Positions 1 through 12,463 are shown, numbered from the stretch's first letter. The stretch: 64,000 bases of DNA from Diadema setosum (GCF_964275005.1 NC_092701.1:35778520-35842519); one strand, 5' to 3'. The notes: a model not told the origin generated them from the letters alone. Numbers and translations: made by a program.

Positions 1-1005
1 ATTTTGTGAATTCTTTCATAATGTTGTCCATAGTGACGTCACGAAGGTAGCAAAATGTGAAGTTTCCTTATGCGGCAATGACGGCACCAAAACTTTTGAA
101 AATTCATAACTTTAACCCAAGAACCAGGCCGGGCTTTTTGGGGTATTCTGTGGCCAGGGAAAGGTTGATTCAACCCCCCGAGATCTCGGCCGTCGATCGT
201 CGCGCAATCGCCATGAAAATTGGCACATACATTACCTGTGGCGTAATCTACCAAACTCTACAAAAAGAAATCACTAAATTTTCAATATATCAATGATTAT
301 GCTAGTACTGTATAAAGCAAAGCTCCTAGAATCCTAACTTTTGGTGATAACATTCCTTGTCGCATTCCTTACGATGTACTTGAAATAAAAATCTGGTATA
401 AAAATTAATTTCTTATGTATTGTATTGTTTTAAGAAATTTTAATGTATTTATTTGTTTTTCGACCTTTTGTTTTATCATTTTTTCACAAAATTTATGACA
501 GAACCTATTTCAATCATAATTATGCTAAAATTAATTGATTTCAGCCTATGAAAGTGAAAATAACATTTTTATAAAATAAGGTGAGAAAATTAAAACTCCA
601 TTTGCATAGATTTTGTACACAAAATCACTTTTTTGAGCCATTCTCCTCTTAAAATGACGCTCTGGGGTATGAGCCTCTCAGAGTAAAAGCGTACCCAATC
701 TGCCAAAGAATCAAGTCATCCCTCTCTTACAAACTTATGCATTAATTAGTAGCTGTATTCTGCATGCTAATTAGGCAAAACTGTAGCTGCCGTCCAAGCT
801 GCCATCCCAGTGCACTGGCAGCTAGGCAGGTAGCGTACCCCGCAACAGTGGTGTAATCTATGCTACCCTGCGCAAAATTGTAGTCCCTTCTTCAAAAAAA
901 TAAAGTAATCTTTATGTGAAAATCATACATGTTTTACCGCATTAGATATTGAGAAACCTACCATGCACATCTTTGTGCAAAAATGAGTGAATCCCTGAAA
1001 CATCA
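1..1005. other. Intergenic repeat-like DNA, no gene seen
   Basis: No coding exon is recognised. The first 300 bases are more GC-rich than the rest and contain a CRE-like TGACGTCAC at about 36-44. Together with the similar CRE-rich DNA at 1200-1870, this looks like dispersed repeat DNA rather than a gene. From about 300 to 1005 the sequence is AT-rich with no clear structure. Confidence 0.4.
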
Positions 1006-3347
1006 TTAGGTGATCCGAGTATCCTCTCGGATCACCTTCTGTATCTGTACGGATTCTTTGGTTCTTCTTCTTCTTCTTCTTTATTTCTCCTCAAAAGTTG
1101 TGTTTCGATTAGCTCAGAAAGTGTTCCTCCTATCAATTTCAAAATTATACCATACATGTATCATGTCCCAAAGTCGACAAATTTTGTAAAATCATAGTGA
1201 TCAGTCAGCGGTGACGTCACTATGACGTCATTATATGAAAACACATTTTCATGCATATCTCATTAATGGAAAGGAATTTTTCAATGAAATTTACGTCACG
1301 TATATTTCAAGTCAAGCGCATTCTACTCATATTATCAAAATTCACATTCATTATTAAAAAGTGCGCGTACACGCGCGTTGAAATATTTGTATGCTCAAAT
1401 CGAGCTCAAATTTTTTTTGCACACGTTTCAGACCATTTGGAGCATTTTTTGAAAAATTGAAAAAATTGGACGGACGCGTACGCGCGCGCGCATATACGCA
1501 CGCACAGCTCATATGCAATAGAAATATCCCGTTTTTTCACTTTGATCGGATACCTGAAAGGTCAAGGAATATTTCTACCAAGTTTCAAGTCAATCCGACT
1601 CAATATGACGTCATACGGGCCCGTCAAAGTTGAAATTCCGCGCGCGCGTCAATGGCGATATACAGTGCAACTATGCCAAAAAACCGCCAATTTTTGAATC
1701 CGATTTTACTCGTCAGGATGGACGGTGACCCCCCGTTTTCTTTACATATTCTGAAAGCTGATGAGTTGTACATGCCATTTCATGGGTTGGCGAAGCTGAA
1801 AAAATGATGAAAAGATATCAAATTTCTTAATAAAGTAAAAAAAGTAAATTTTCAAAATGACGTCATGAAAATTCAAGTTCACTCGAGCGTATTTCATTTA
1901 TCCTTTGCCGATTTTCACACAAATTTCAGTATGTTGTAGCTTATTAAATGCTCTTTCATTAATATAATAACAGCATTTTGATTGGATGACGGCATCACCT
2001 CGTAAAAATGGATTAAAAGTAATTTTGTCAAATTTGGCCAGTTTACGTGTTATCTCTATGGGAGTGCAGTTTTTCTGGAAATGAAAATTGACATGACTAT
2101 CTTTCTCGAGCACTATCTCACTTATGCTTCGGTGAACTTCTCCCAACTTTTAATATGTTGTAGCTGAGACTTTGGGCTATCGTAAGTGTGCCCTTCATTT
2201 TTTCATACGACGTCGGCATCATGTCAAAAAAATTGGTTGAAATTAAAGCTTCTCTTCGATGTATTGAAATATTTCTTCCTTTCTGCAACTTTCTTTGCAA
2301 TAACTCAAGAACGACAGCCCCTTTCGCCCCCATATTTTGCACATGTTTAGTTCATGTTACGTACATTTTTTCATAAAATAACAACTACTTGATCGGACAC
2401 CATGTTGGGTATGTAAATTAGGGTCAAAGGTCATAAATATTTCATCCTGTATCTTAGTAAATACATGTCCTATCTTTCCCATATTTTGCACACGTAAAGA
2501 CCATGTTACAAGGATCATTTCACAAAATAGCCACTTTTTGCTCAGATGCCATCTTGTCTGTGCAAAGTAGGGTCAAAGGTCATATGTACTTTTTTCTGTA
2601 TCTTCGTTATGACGTGTTATCTCTATGGGAGGGAATTTTTCTAGATGTAAAAGTTGACATGATTGTCTTAATCGAGCACTAGCTCACTTACCCTTCGGTG
2701 AATTTCTCCCAGATTTTAATATGTTGTAGCTGAGACCTTGCGCTATCAGAAATGTGCCTTTTGTTTTTTCATACGATGTCTGGATCATGCTAAAAAAAAA
2801 CTTGGTTGAAATTAAAGCTTATCTTCGATGTATTGAGATATTTCTTTCTTTCTGCAACTTTCTTTGCAATAACTCAAGAAAAACAGCCTCTATCACCCCC
2901 ATATTTTGCACATGTTTAGTTCATGTCACGTACATTATTTCATAAAATAACAATTACTTGATCGGACACCATCTTGGGTATGTAAATTAGGGTCAAAGGT
3001 CATAAATGTTTCGTCCTGTATCTTGGTGAATACTTGTCCTATCTTTCCAATATTTTGCACACGCAAAGACCATTTTACAAGAATCATTTCACAAAAAACT
3101 ACTTTTTGCTCAGATGCCATCTTTGGTGTGCAAAATGGGGTCAAAGGTCAAATATACATCATTCTGTATCTTCGTTAGTGCATACGGAATTCGGTACCAA
3201 AGATGGCAGGTCTGACTCCCTTTTCTAACTGAAACTCCAAACATCACATGGCCAATGTCCCCTCAACACAGATGAAACCTGTATGGTCATGCCTATTGGG
3301 ATCAGGACTCAAATCATTGATTTCCCAATAGATCGGATCACCTAATT
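1006..3347 (-). mobile_element. Helentron/Helitron-like non-autonomous element
   Basis: The two ends share an inverted 14-mer, ATTAGGTGATCCGA, at 1006-1019 and its complement at about 3334-3347. Only the left end also has a hairpin: 12-bp arms (AGGTGATCCGAG / CTCGGATCACCT) around a 6-base loop at about 1008-1037. Short terminal inverted repeats with a stem-loop at one end are what is described for Helentrons, with the hairpin at the 3' end, which would put this element on the minus strand. The inside has no coding potential. It carries CRE-like TGACGTCA sites (about 1212-1235, 1604, 1858) and a large tandem duplication. Class assignment is inferred; the shared ends are seen directly. Confidence 0.5.
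2049..3180. repeat. Two tandem ~567-bp units carrying DR1-like GGTCAAAGGTCA
   Basis: Unit 1 starts at GTTATCTCTATGGGAG (2049) and unit 2 at the same string (2616). They stay collinear to the GTATCTTCGTTA near 2597 and 3166, with scattered substitutions. Each unit holds two related sub-blocks ending in GGGTCAAAGGTCA, giving four copies at about 2421, 2570, 2990 and 3138. The motif matches the DR1 consensus of RXR/HNF4-type nuclear receptors. Whether it binds anything is unknown. Confidence 0.85.
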
Positions 3348-3923
3348 TGTCAGTGTTGACAAATTCCGAGTCTAGTTCATATTTTACTTTTAATTCTATT
3401 CTGATGAAATTTTCACTCTTGCGCTGGTAACATTTTACTCTTTCTTCTCACATGAACTTGTAGCTGGCATAGTTTTGCAAGAAGTACGTAAGTGCTGAAG
3501 AAGTTTGTGATCTTACCATCCAAACTACGTGAAACAAAACAGCAGGTATTAAAACTATGCATTGATTTGCACAGTGACTGCTCCGACTATGGCAATCTGT
3601 GTTCGCAAAAGTGTCTGAACTGAATTCCACACATGAATACACACCAAGACAAGACTGACTTTTGATGTTTGTGGAGTAGATTTTATTGTCCACCTGGCAT
3701 TTGGCATAAGATGGTAACACGCTACCTAAGTTAACAGAAGTAGGAGATATGCCATTGCGGAAGAAGACTAGGAGATCCTTTCGAATACCTTGGGTGGCAC
3801 CGGTTGGGTCTGTCTACACTCAAGGTTGCTATGGCTGTTTTGGGTAGAGTTGAAAAATGTGGTTTACGGTCCATGCAGTGTGTTTGCAATCATTGTATGA
3901 TAAATGAGTAACGGAGTCCCAGT
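3348..3923 (-). other. RPL35 3' flank with candidate poly(A) signal
   Basis: This is DNA downstream of the RPL35 stop on the minus strand. The nearest consensus AATAAA in that orientation is at 3682-3687, about 240 nt past the stop. That is long for a ribosomal protein mRNA, so a weaker closer signal could be used instead. No other gene is seen. Confidence 0.35.
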
Positions 3924-6900
3924 CTATGCCCTGACGGCGTATTTGCGCATTGGGTATGTGCTGGCCTTTCGGATCTGCTTGCTGGTGCGGCGGTTGAGCT
4001 CGGAGCGGCTGAGCTGGCGGCGGATGGCACGGGTCTTCTTGGGGCGCAGGTCCAGGGGCTTAAACTTCCTGTTGCGGTAAAACTTGCGCAGGTTTTCCTT
4101 CTGCGTCTGATTCATGACAGTCCTCACCCGGGCAATGCTCTTACGGATGACACGGCTATTCCAAACAAAACAACAAGAAAGAGAAAAGCAAAATTATACT
4201 GATTAAATCTTATCTCACTAAAATCAGTATTGATGAATATCAATAGATGATGTAATCCATTGGGGGATGATAAAACACTGCAAAGAGATTATAAGATGCA
4301 AGCTGCTCACTAGATTATCCAAAATCATCAATGAAGTTTACTAGGTAAAGTGGATGTAAACGAAAACTGTAATTACTCCACTTGTGGCTACAAAATATAT
4401 GATTTGTATTTTATGCCTGCATAGGCTTGTCCCAACATTTTCTGTATTTAAATCATATTTGTGAACACAAAATTAATTTACTGTCTCCTTTTATACAGAG
4501 CTGATATAGGGACTGTGAGGGGTTATTGCCCCTACCTACAGTAGTACTCCCCTCCCCCCCCCCCCCCCCAAAAAAAAATGTATACATGTTCTGCGGACCC
4601 TGTGATATACAAATGTAGGAGCAAACCTAACACCTATACCACCCTGTTTTAGGGTCAAATACATATGACATTATCATCACAATGAGGTAAAATTATAGCA
4701 AGTCTTGCAGATGATAGAGTCGAGTCCTTTGAAGTTTATCACTGATTGGTGCATTGAACAAACATCATCAAGATCAATTACAGTGCACTCCCATTAGTAA
4801 CTATGTGATTATAACAAAATTCTTGTTAAATGTGGTAAACATTCGGGTCAACAGATTAATATCACCTATATTTCAGTTTCAGTAAGTTTTATTTCTCCAC
4901 TTGTACATAACAGAAAATGAACATATTATCCACAAGTCATTAAAATATAAACAAAATTTTGCATTACAAATATATAATCATGTGAAATAATACATAAATA
5001 TCATTTCAGATCTTTAATTGTACAGGTGGAGGAGACCGTTATCAATAAGCAAAAAACTTGGCTTGGACAACAGCCTCTGAACATAATATGCCTCATAACA
5101 ATTTTTTATTTAACCAAACATGTCTTTGAGTGCTTCATTGTTTGGGTATAACTAAAATTTGATACAATGCACTCCTGTTATAATGAAATTCCAGTTACAA
5201 TGAAGTAAAAATTCAAGCGGTAACATTATCGGATCTTTGTGGGTTTTTTTTTTTATTTTTCTGTTATGACAAAATTTCTATTAAACGAAAGAAAAATACC
5301 GGTCCCAAGGACTTTGTTATAGCGGGAGTTCACTGTATATTGAAGGCAAATGGTACACTGCCAGACTTGGGACTTTCTCATAATGGGAATGCACTGTACT
5401 GAATTAACAATCCAAATAATCCAAACTCCAGCGATGTCACGCAGTACTCCATACATCCTCTACTCACATCTTGGCAAGCTTGGATGCCTGCCCACCCGTC
5501 ACCTTGGCAACCCTGAGCTGAGCCAACTCCTGCTTCAGCTTGTTGAGGTTCTCCTCCAGCTCCTCCTTCTTTTTGCCACGCAGTTCATGGGCCTTGATGC
5601 GCGTCTGTGTGCAGACAAGAGAACAGAGGTTAAAGGGTGAAGCCACTTCGTATACAATACTTCACAGCAAAGGGAAAGAACAGCAAACACTGAGCATTCA
5701 AATTCATGAAATTCTTCTGTCCAGATGTTTTCATTGTAACTGATTGACAATCGTGTTGCAGGAGTTGATGTAGGACAATTGTCAATCAGTTGCAATTACT
5801 GAACATACTTGACAAACAGGAACTAAACCAGGCCAAGCAATTTACTACACTCAGCTGTCAGGTAATTAAAAAACAAAAACAAACAAATTGTATTTACTTA
5901 CTTGGAGCATTCATATTAAAGACTGGAGTTAATGTTAACATTCATGAAACAGCTGCTCTCTGTAAGAAAGTCTTCTGCCAAAAATAAATGCTTGTTAACG
6001 CCCGACACTAGTAGATAAAATAGTTTTTACAACTTAGTGATGGGTAGCACAATCTTTAAATCACACTTTCCCCACTTCCTCCTTCTCTCCTCCTTCAGTA
6101 TCTGAATCTGAATCTGGATCTGGATAGTTTTGTCAGCAAAGTGTTCTCAGCACCCATGCTAACTTGGTGACATGGGTTCCATGACATTTACTCCTGCGAC
6201 AATTGCTCCCATGAAATATCTGCATGCTGAGCCAAACACAAATTGTACCCACAAACATAACCATAACCCTAATCCTCACATCAAAGTAAACTTAACCCTA
6301 AAGTAATAGAAGAAAATAAGACCACAGTGATTGTTGCAAGAGCAAATGTCTCCAGTAATATGAGAAGGGCATGGTGTTTGTAACTATTATAACAGCTCTG
6401 ACTCAAGCAAATCAACACTTTATAATGCTATGAAGTAAATCTGGTCATTTTTGCATACTGTCTGTGAATGCTGTCATCTTGGCAAACATGAGGAGGTCAC
6501 AATTGACATTTTCGCGAGATCTTGTTTTCGCGATGTGACATGGAGGCTACCTCAAGTGTACTAGAATGGTCTAATGCCTATCTGTTTGTGACATTTTTGC
6601 ATACTACTGCTACATTCACAATCAAAGACTCAAATGCTATTTGACTAAGCTGTGCAGAACTTCAACTTACAACTCAGCACAGCAAAGACATTGCTCTAAC
6701 AAGCTCTACTGTGAATTCCGCCGTTCATCAACTCTTAGGCACCGTTTGTGCAAGTGTCCTGCGGCATCCAGCGCAGACAGTGCGCAAGCCATGCAGAGCT
6801 GTGGAATTTTCAGAGCAAGCTTGCACACACACGGGAGGTTTCTGTAGATAGTATTTATATTGTATGGCTTGTCTGCTTGGGGTGCTTGCACAAAAAGCAC

Positions 6901-9900
6901 CGAAAGGCTGGTGGACAGGGGAATTCACGAACCCATAATACCCACATAGTGATTAGTTTGCTGACAAATTCAAGTACCTTGTATCAGTGTGGAATAGTAA
7001 TTAGGAAAATATGCACATAGTCAAGTCATGATCAACGTAACATTGTGATTTAATTCTTTCTTTTCACAAATATTTGTAAAATGTTAACCTTCAGTTTCAT
7101 GGGGCTGATTTGTGCTCTGTTAGTAAAGGTGAGAGCCAGAGAAAAAAGCACCAAAAATTTTGAGTCACATCAGACCGATAGACGTGCACATATGTGGCAG
7201 CAGCCTGGCATTGAGCGAACCCGTGCACTGGCACCCATGCTTCTGTGCGTCGCTGCACATTGGTTAATTAAAATTCAGTTTTTGTCAAAATTAACATAGG
7301 CCTACAGATTTTTTTTTTTTCCATTATGGAGGAGAGCTCTACAGCGGACATTTGTGACATGAAAATGATGAATGATGCATGCATGTGTAACGACAACAAA
7401 AATCACTGTGGGTTGTCTGTGCTGTGCAAACTTGCAACATTTTATACATTGGATGTGAGATGGATGATTAGTGAAGGAGGAGGTCTCATGAGCGCTTCAG
7501 GGAGGTGCTCAGTCAGACCGCAACGCTGCTGTTAATGAGCTCAAATCAAAAATTTATCGTACGCGCAGGGTTTTGCGCATGTCCTTCTCAACACCCGAGA
7601 TTTTGCGAGATAATTCAGAGACAAAGTGCATGGTCTACGAGATTCATTTATTGACGACATGAAGATCTACTCTCCGTGACTAATTGACATGATTTGTGAA
7701 TATTTGATATTAATCAGACCTTTTAATGCTTATATCATGTGAAATGAATTTATGATACCGTTATTCTTATCACCGCATCCTACTGACATTTTTAAAAACG
7801 ATCCTAGAACATATTATGACAAGGCTTTCTATTCATTGATCACCCGACCCGTTCCAAAGTTGAATCAACTCATTACTGATATCCAACATTCTAGAGATTC
7901 TTGTTATAATAGCACAGTAAGAACTGAATCGGTCCCTCGCTTAGAAAACTATAAAAATTGAAAGTCTCGTCGAGTGAAAATCGTGGAGTGGCAATTTGAG
8001 ATACATGCATGATCATGTGCTCTCAGGGTATCATTAGTTAAATTACTCAGCGATGTATACAGTGGAATTAGATGGAATAATTATTGTAATTCACAATAGA
8101 GATCCCCGTAGAACTATGTGTGCACAATAAGTTTTAGATCTTTTATTATTGATTAATAATGAGCCATTCATTAATGCAACAGGTACTGCTAGCTGAGTAA
8201 ACGAAGTCCAAGCCAAAGTTGAGCTGTCGATCAGAGTGGAGTGTTGTTCTTGTTGTTGACGTGGAGATCTTAGCCCGAGCGCGTATACATACATCGTGCG
8301 CACACACACACACACTCATAGGGTCCTACACTTTATCTACACACAGAGTATTGTATGTACACCACACGTTTACTGTCCTTCCGCGCTGACCAACTGTTTC
8401 AACTCTCCACTCAGAGGGAATTAACCAATCAGAAACGCGTATTCGCGGCAAACTGAAATCTCATCAAAAATTAGCTGTACAACGCAATGGGCAATTCCGC
8501 GGTTAGTAACGTTACATTTGAACAAATTTAGATATTTGTTTTTACCACTAAATTACTATTTATTCATTTCAAGTCAAAATTATGTCAAAAAACATGTTCA
8601 TCCTTCCTAGGTTTATGATACAGAAAAGAATGAACACAATCCAAGAAATATTAGAATTGCTATAGCAACTTAAAGGGCTGGTTAGTAACGTTACGAAAAA
8701 AGGACATGACAAAAAAATCAATGTCTTGTAACAAAAAGTGTGCAAAAATTCAAGTTACTTCAAACAAAGTGTTGCATTAATTTCAATTATTGCATCATGA
8801 CAAATGTTCATGCAAATTTTTTTAGCAGTTCGAACGATAATTTTTTAGCTAGACCCTCAAAAGCATGGTTAGTAACGTTACGGTTAGTAACGTTACATTT
8901 GTCCGGAGTAATTCCGCAGGTCATTTCACCCTTTTGTAATTGACAAAATGTCACATGACTTCTGGAGTATTTAAATGTATTCATCTTTTACCCTTTAGCA
9001 AAACTTTGAGGAAAAAATTTCAAAGGAACCCACTGTAATTTGCATTTAAGTGAATTTCAGCGTCCCCAGTCCCACGTACATTTTAAATGATGGTTTTAGA
9101 TCTCGCAAAATCAATAAATACGAAAAATAAAATCTACTGAATTTGAAAGACCCTAATGATTGGTGAACATCCATGGCATTAGTTGATACCTAGATCAAAG
9201 GGTAAGATAAAGAGGCACATTTCTTTTATCCATGTCATGTCCACCTAACTGCGGAATTGCCCCAATGATTTATTCGATCACCTGACCCGTTCCAATAATC
9301 AGTCCACATGAAGTCATCATATTTCCATAGTATGATATTTCCTCTTTCATTTCATACCTCTTCGATTTTGGTCCACGTTTATTTCATTGTTCTAATGTAC
9401 CCCCTAAGAAAAATGAAAAATATGCAAATTTCATGTTTTATAATTTCCTTGCTCAGTATATTTTATATGTCACAACCTTTCAAGTAGTCGGATGTCATTA
9501 AAGTACAACTTTTCAGCTTTTTATCGATGTATTAATCAGGAAGATTGGTAATGTCGTTTAGATTTACAGGGACTCTAAAAATATGGTCTTCCAGATCCAG
9601 CTCATTACGTATTCATGTCCGCAAGGTCCATGCATACGCGTACGATAAATGAGAAGGCTTTTCAGGGTGTTGCGGTCTGACTGTGCTCCTCATATCGTAT
9701 GAGGGGGAGAGCACCGTTTGTTGTGAGCAGGACCCCCCCCCCCCCCCACCCCCCAAGACTACAACTCTCCTGCTTTCGACGGGAGATCTCCAAAAGTGCG
9801 CGATCGCATCAAAATGAACGATAACGAGCACATGTCAAAAATCTATTGTTGACTTAAATGGGTATAGGTCTAGGCCTAAGCTATAATCCGCCATCACATG

Positions 9901-10186
9901 GAATCGCAGTCATATTAATACGGGCATCGTTCTATTCTGGGGAATGAACAAACATGAACAGAACATGAAAATTAGCCCACGGGACTACACAATTCGCAAC
10001 CGATACCCGTTTAACGTGTGATCAAATTTTTGCTAAATATTCCGTAGAAACTTTGTAAATGGATACAGTATTGTACCTAGACGTTTAAGAATATACAGTT
10101 CTTCATAAACAAGGACTCCATGTTATGATACGGGCATAGATGACAACGATTTAACCCGATTGACTTCTACATTATCATCGTACCAT
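3924..10186 (-). CDS. RPL35: 60S ribosomal protein L35 (uL29), three exons
   Basis: Component of the large ribosomal subunit (bacterial L29 homologue), which sits near the polypeptide exit tunnel. Coding exons on the minus strand are 10184-10186 (ATG only, predicted), 5468-5604 and 3924-4155. Exons 2 and 3 join as AT|C (Ile) with GT-AG borders. The product is 123 residues, the same length as human RPL35. Conserved blocks are seen: [50 protein letters not shown] and the basic end RKYAVRA. Exon 2 opens with T-R-I-K directly after an AG, so the start Met must lie on a separate exon, as I recall for human RPL35. The ATG chosen at 10186 sits behind a pyrimidine-rich leader and is followed by GTACGA. 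Exons 2-3 are near certain; exon 1 is moderate. Intron 1 is about 4.6 kb and full of transposon remnants. Confidence 0.95.
4546..4579. repeat. Poly-C/poly-A tract in RPL35 intron 2
   Basis: A homopolymer C run followed by an A run in the 1.3-kb intron 2. A partial pogo-like inverted end, CAGTGCACTCCC, lies nearby at about 4781. No snoRNA with paired C and D boxes was found in this intron on the gene strand. Confidence 0.6.
5165..5335. mobile_element. pogo/Tigger-like MITE, TA-flanked
   Basis: About 171 bp with inverted ends: CAATGCACTCCTGTTATAA on the left, and on the right the complement of CAGTGAACTCCCGCTATAA. TA lies on both sides. The ends resemble those of pogo/Tigger-type Tc1-mariner relatives. 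It lies in RPL35 intron 1 just below exon 2. Related copies are at 14190, 23866, 31495, 34230 and 46719. Confidence 0.6.
6183..6350. mobile_element. Small foldback element
   Basis: The left arm at about 6183-6208 (GACATTTACTCCTGCGACAA) is imperfectly complementary to the right arm at about 6327-6350 (ATTGTTGCAAGAGCAAATGT). The middle holds CCCTAA-like words but no telomere array. It is a non-autonomous foldback repeat inside RPL35 intron 1. Confidence 0.5.
8489..9263. mobile_element. 775-bp non-autonomous DNA transposon
   Basis: Inverted ends GGGCAATTCCGCGGTTAG (8489) and CTAACTGCGGAATTGCCCC (to 9263) match at 17 of 18 positions. There is no open frame of note. The palindrome-bearing word GGTTAGTAACGTTAC occurs four times inside (8501, 8680, 8867, 8882), once directly abutting the left end. 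The superfamily is not assigned. Flanks share only AAT, so target duplication is uncertain. It lies in RPL35 intron 1. Confidence 0.65.
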
Positions 10187-10256
10187 TTTGATTGCTCGAC
10201 AGTGCCAAGAGAAAGGAAGAATATCCGGTCAGGTCAATCCTACCAAGGTTGTACTT
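10184..10256 (-). promoter_or_regulatory. Predicted RPL35 core promoter, TOP leader and start exon
   Basis: On the minus strand a pyrimidine stretch (TTCTTCCTTTCTCTT, around 10206-10221) is followed about 20 nt later by CAATCAAAATG and then GTACGA. This fits a 5' terminal oligopyrimidine leader, a start codon and a splice donor. Transcription probably starts at a C near 10219. An ETS-like CGGAAGT lies about 30 bp further upstream, near 10249-10255, which is common in ribosomal protein promoters. The motifs are seen; the assignment is inferred. Confidence 0.55.
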
Positions 10257-11580
10257 CCGCGCACACTTCAACTACACGTTCTACAACAACCTTGTAACCA
10301 CCTAGTCTAAATTCTAGACAGTTCGAATTAAGTGAGCACTCGTAAGTATTACTGTACTAAGTATCCCCGTAACAGAGGATGTAGAGTGGTGGTTGCACTA
10401 TCAATTTCGGCAATCTTAGTTTCAAAGAAGGAAGTAAAAACGCATCCTCATGTATACCTGTAAATCAGTTTGTTTACTATGAAAGCTCTCTGCGTCTGTG
10501 TATGTTATAAGATCAACTGCATCGATATCTTTTTGGTCATCATAATTCCATGGTAGGCCTATTATACTGTGCCATTAAGCCACGGGCGGTATCAGTGGGA
10601 AGTTTGATTTAAAAAAACAAAAAAGGAAACGAAAGGGATATCCATAGCACGTTGTTCTATTTAAATCATGACAGCTGACGTTGAACAATAACTGGAAGTG
10701 TGATCGCGTTAAGGAAAGCATTTGTCCGGCCAACGACTATGATTATCTTATATTTCATTATAAAAAAAAAAGAGCATTAATGGCATTTATATGATAATAT
10801 GCTCACAGGATAGTAGTATATTGCACACAATTGTTTTGATATTTCAAAGAATTCATTGAGGTCATATGGCAAACTTTAACTTTTGTGAGATTAAAAAAAA
10901 AAAAAAATAGGCCTACCATGGCGGGGCATGCAGACGAAGTGTGTGATCTAGGACCTACACTTAATCATCAACTTCTACTCTGTTTTCTTCTAAGTTCTTC
11001 TTCTTCTTCTTCTTCAGCTGAGTGGTCTCTTCCTACTCTTTTCCTCTTCCATTTCTTTTAAAGGCATTAGGCCTATCACATTTGGAATGATATAAGTGAG
11101 TTGTATCACATCCTACATAAAAACTGCAATGAAATTCTAAAATATAAGGAGATATCACCATTTTCTCAATAAACCATAACTATAGACGGTTTAGTCTAGA
11201 AACATTTTTATTATAATTATTGCTAACATTTTGTATATATAACAATACTTAACATTGACTATAGGCCTTATCTGATTCAAATTTTTACATTGGTTGTTTC
11301 TATCCTAAACTCACATACAACTATAGAAACACTAAGCTGGGTTTTAGCTTCATCTGCAAATAATGCTTTTAATTCTTTGAATTAATTTTTACTACTATCT
11401 GATCGTCTGGACAATCAGGTTGCGCAAACGAAAGCCTAAAGGTCCTTTACCGTCAATGATCATTATAATTATACAGCATACTCACCCCTCAAGATGTAAG
11501 AACGTTTCTTTGACATGATTCATAAATAAAAAAAAAAATAATATCATAACAACGTATCTTCGGATGCTTGATGTATCAAA
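10257..11580. other. Intergenic spacer between divergent RPL35 and ARPC5
   Basis: No exon is recognised. There are short A runs and a (TTC)n tract at about 10997-11015. An alternative ATG|GTAGG on the minus strand at about 10915 was considered for RPL35 exon 1, but it lacks a pyrimidine leader. Confidence 0.4.
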
Positions 11581-11589
11581 GCTGCGTGA

Positions 11590-12206
11590 ATGAATGTCCT
11601 AATGCACTTTCTGTTTTATATAAGAAAAATTGTCATGTTCGTATTACTTTGAGCAAAACTTTTTTTTTTTTTTCATATACCTCGACTATTCACGCACCAT
11701 GCACCTTTGCACAAAACACTGTTATTTATTCTGGTCCTAAGCTTTGGAAAAATTTACCCGATCTGCCCCCAGTTTAGGCTGTATTCAAGCAAAGATAAAA
11801 AAAAAACAAAAACCAAAAACCCACCTTCTTGCATCTTAATATGTTGATTGATGATAATATGACCTTTAATAGTGACCAAGATGTGTGTATATTACTGTAT
11901 ATCACTATACTCTCTCCGGTTTTTTTCTTCTCTTTCTTCCCCACCTATCTCTTGTTTTGGTTTCTCACCTCAGCCCTTCATTTTGCAATACATTGTATAC
12001 TAGTATCATAACCACTCATCTGCATATGTATTTTTTTCTTGGGTGGAGGGGTGGTACCTTGTTCCCACACAACATTCTTTGTAAACATGCTTGTTCAATT
12101 TTTGTAATTATGCAAAACAATGTACGTGCCCCCACAAGGGGTTTGTATTACATGTGAATTGTTTGTAAAGATATATTGAAATTGAAGATTGAAATTGAAA
12201 TTGAAA
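11590..12206 (+). mobile_element. 5'-truncated LINE 3' end (CR1/L2/Jockey-type)
   Basis: The frame around 11700-11775 encodes IYSGPKLWKNLP, a signature of the C-terminal tail of many non-LTR reverse transcriptase ORFs. A shift of frame just after it gives AVFKQR and a stop, also typical of that tail. The unit ends in short tandem ATTGAA repeats at about 12175-12206, as CR1/L2-like LINEs do. Only the last ~0.6 kb remains. It sits between RPL35 and ARPC5, about 260 bp upstream of the ARPC5 start codon. Confidence 0.7.
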
Positions 12207-12463
12207 CACCTTGACATAACGAGTTGTTATTCATTTTGCTATACTAGATGCAGCATTCCAAGTCGTAGTTGTAGTCTTTCAGCCCCCTTTCACCATGTAT
12301 CACCAATAAACTGTGCTCCCGGCCGATCCCAGTATCGCTTAGCAGGTGAGTAGAGAAATTTATTGTACCAGGAAGACACGGCGACTGGGAGTGACCTCCG
12401 TTACATTGGAAGGAACTCCGAAACCGATTATTTGCTGGAGAAAAGACACTTGCCTTTTCCAAC
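12207..12463 (+). promoter_or_regulatory. ARPC5 promoter and 5' UTR region
   Basis: This is sequence between the LINE tail and the ARPC5 ATG. It has no obvious TATA box. It holds a short GC-rich patch (CTCCCGGCCGATCCCAG, about 12315) and reads into a leader ending CTTTTCCAACATG. The transcription start is not determined. Confidence 0.4.

Noticed and set aside
4156-10183. snoRNA hosted in RPL35 introns
   Set aside because: TGATGA-like words occur on the gene strand (for example near 4330 and 4770), but none has a properly spaced CTGA D box.
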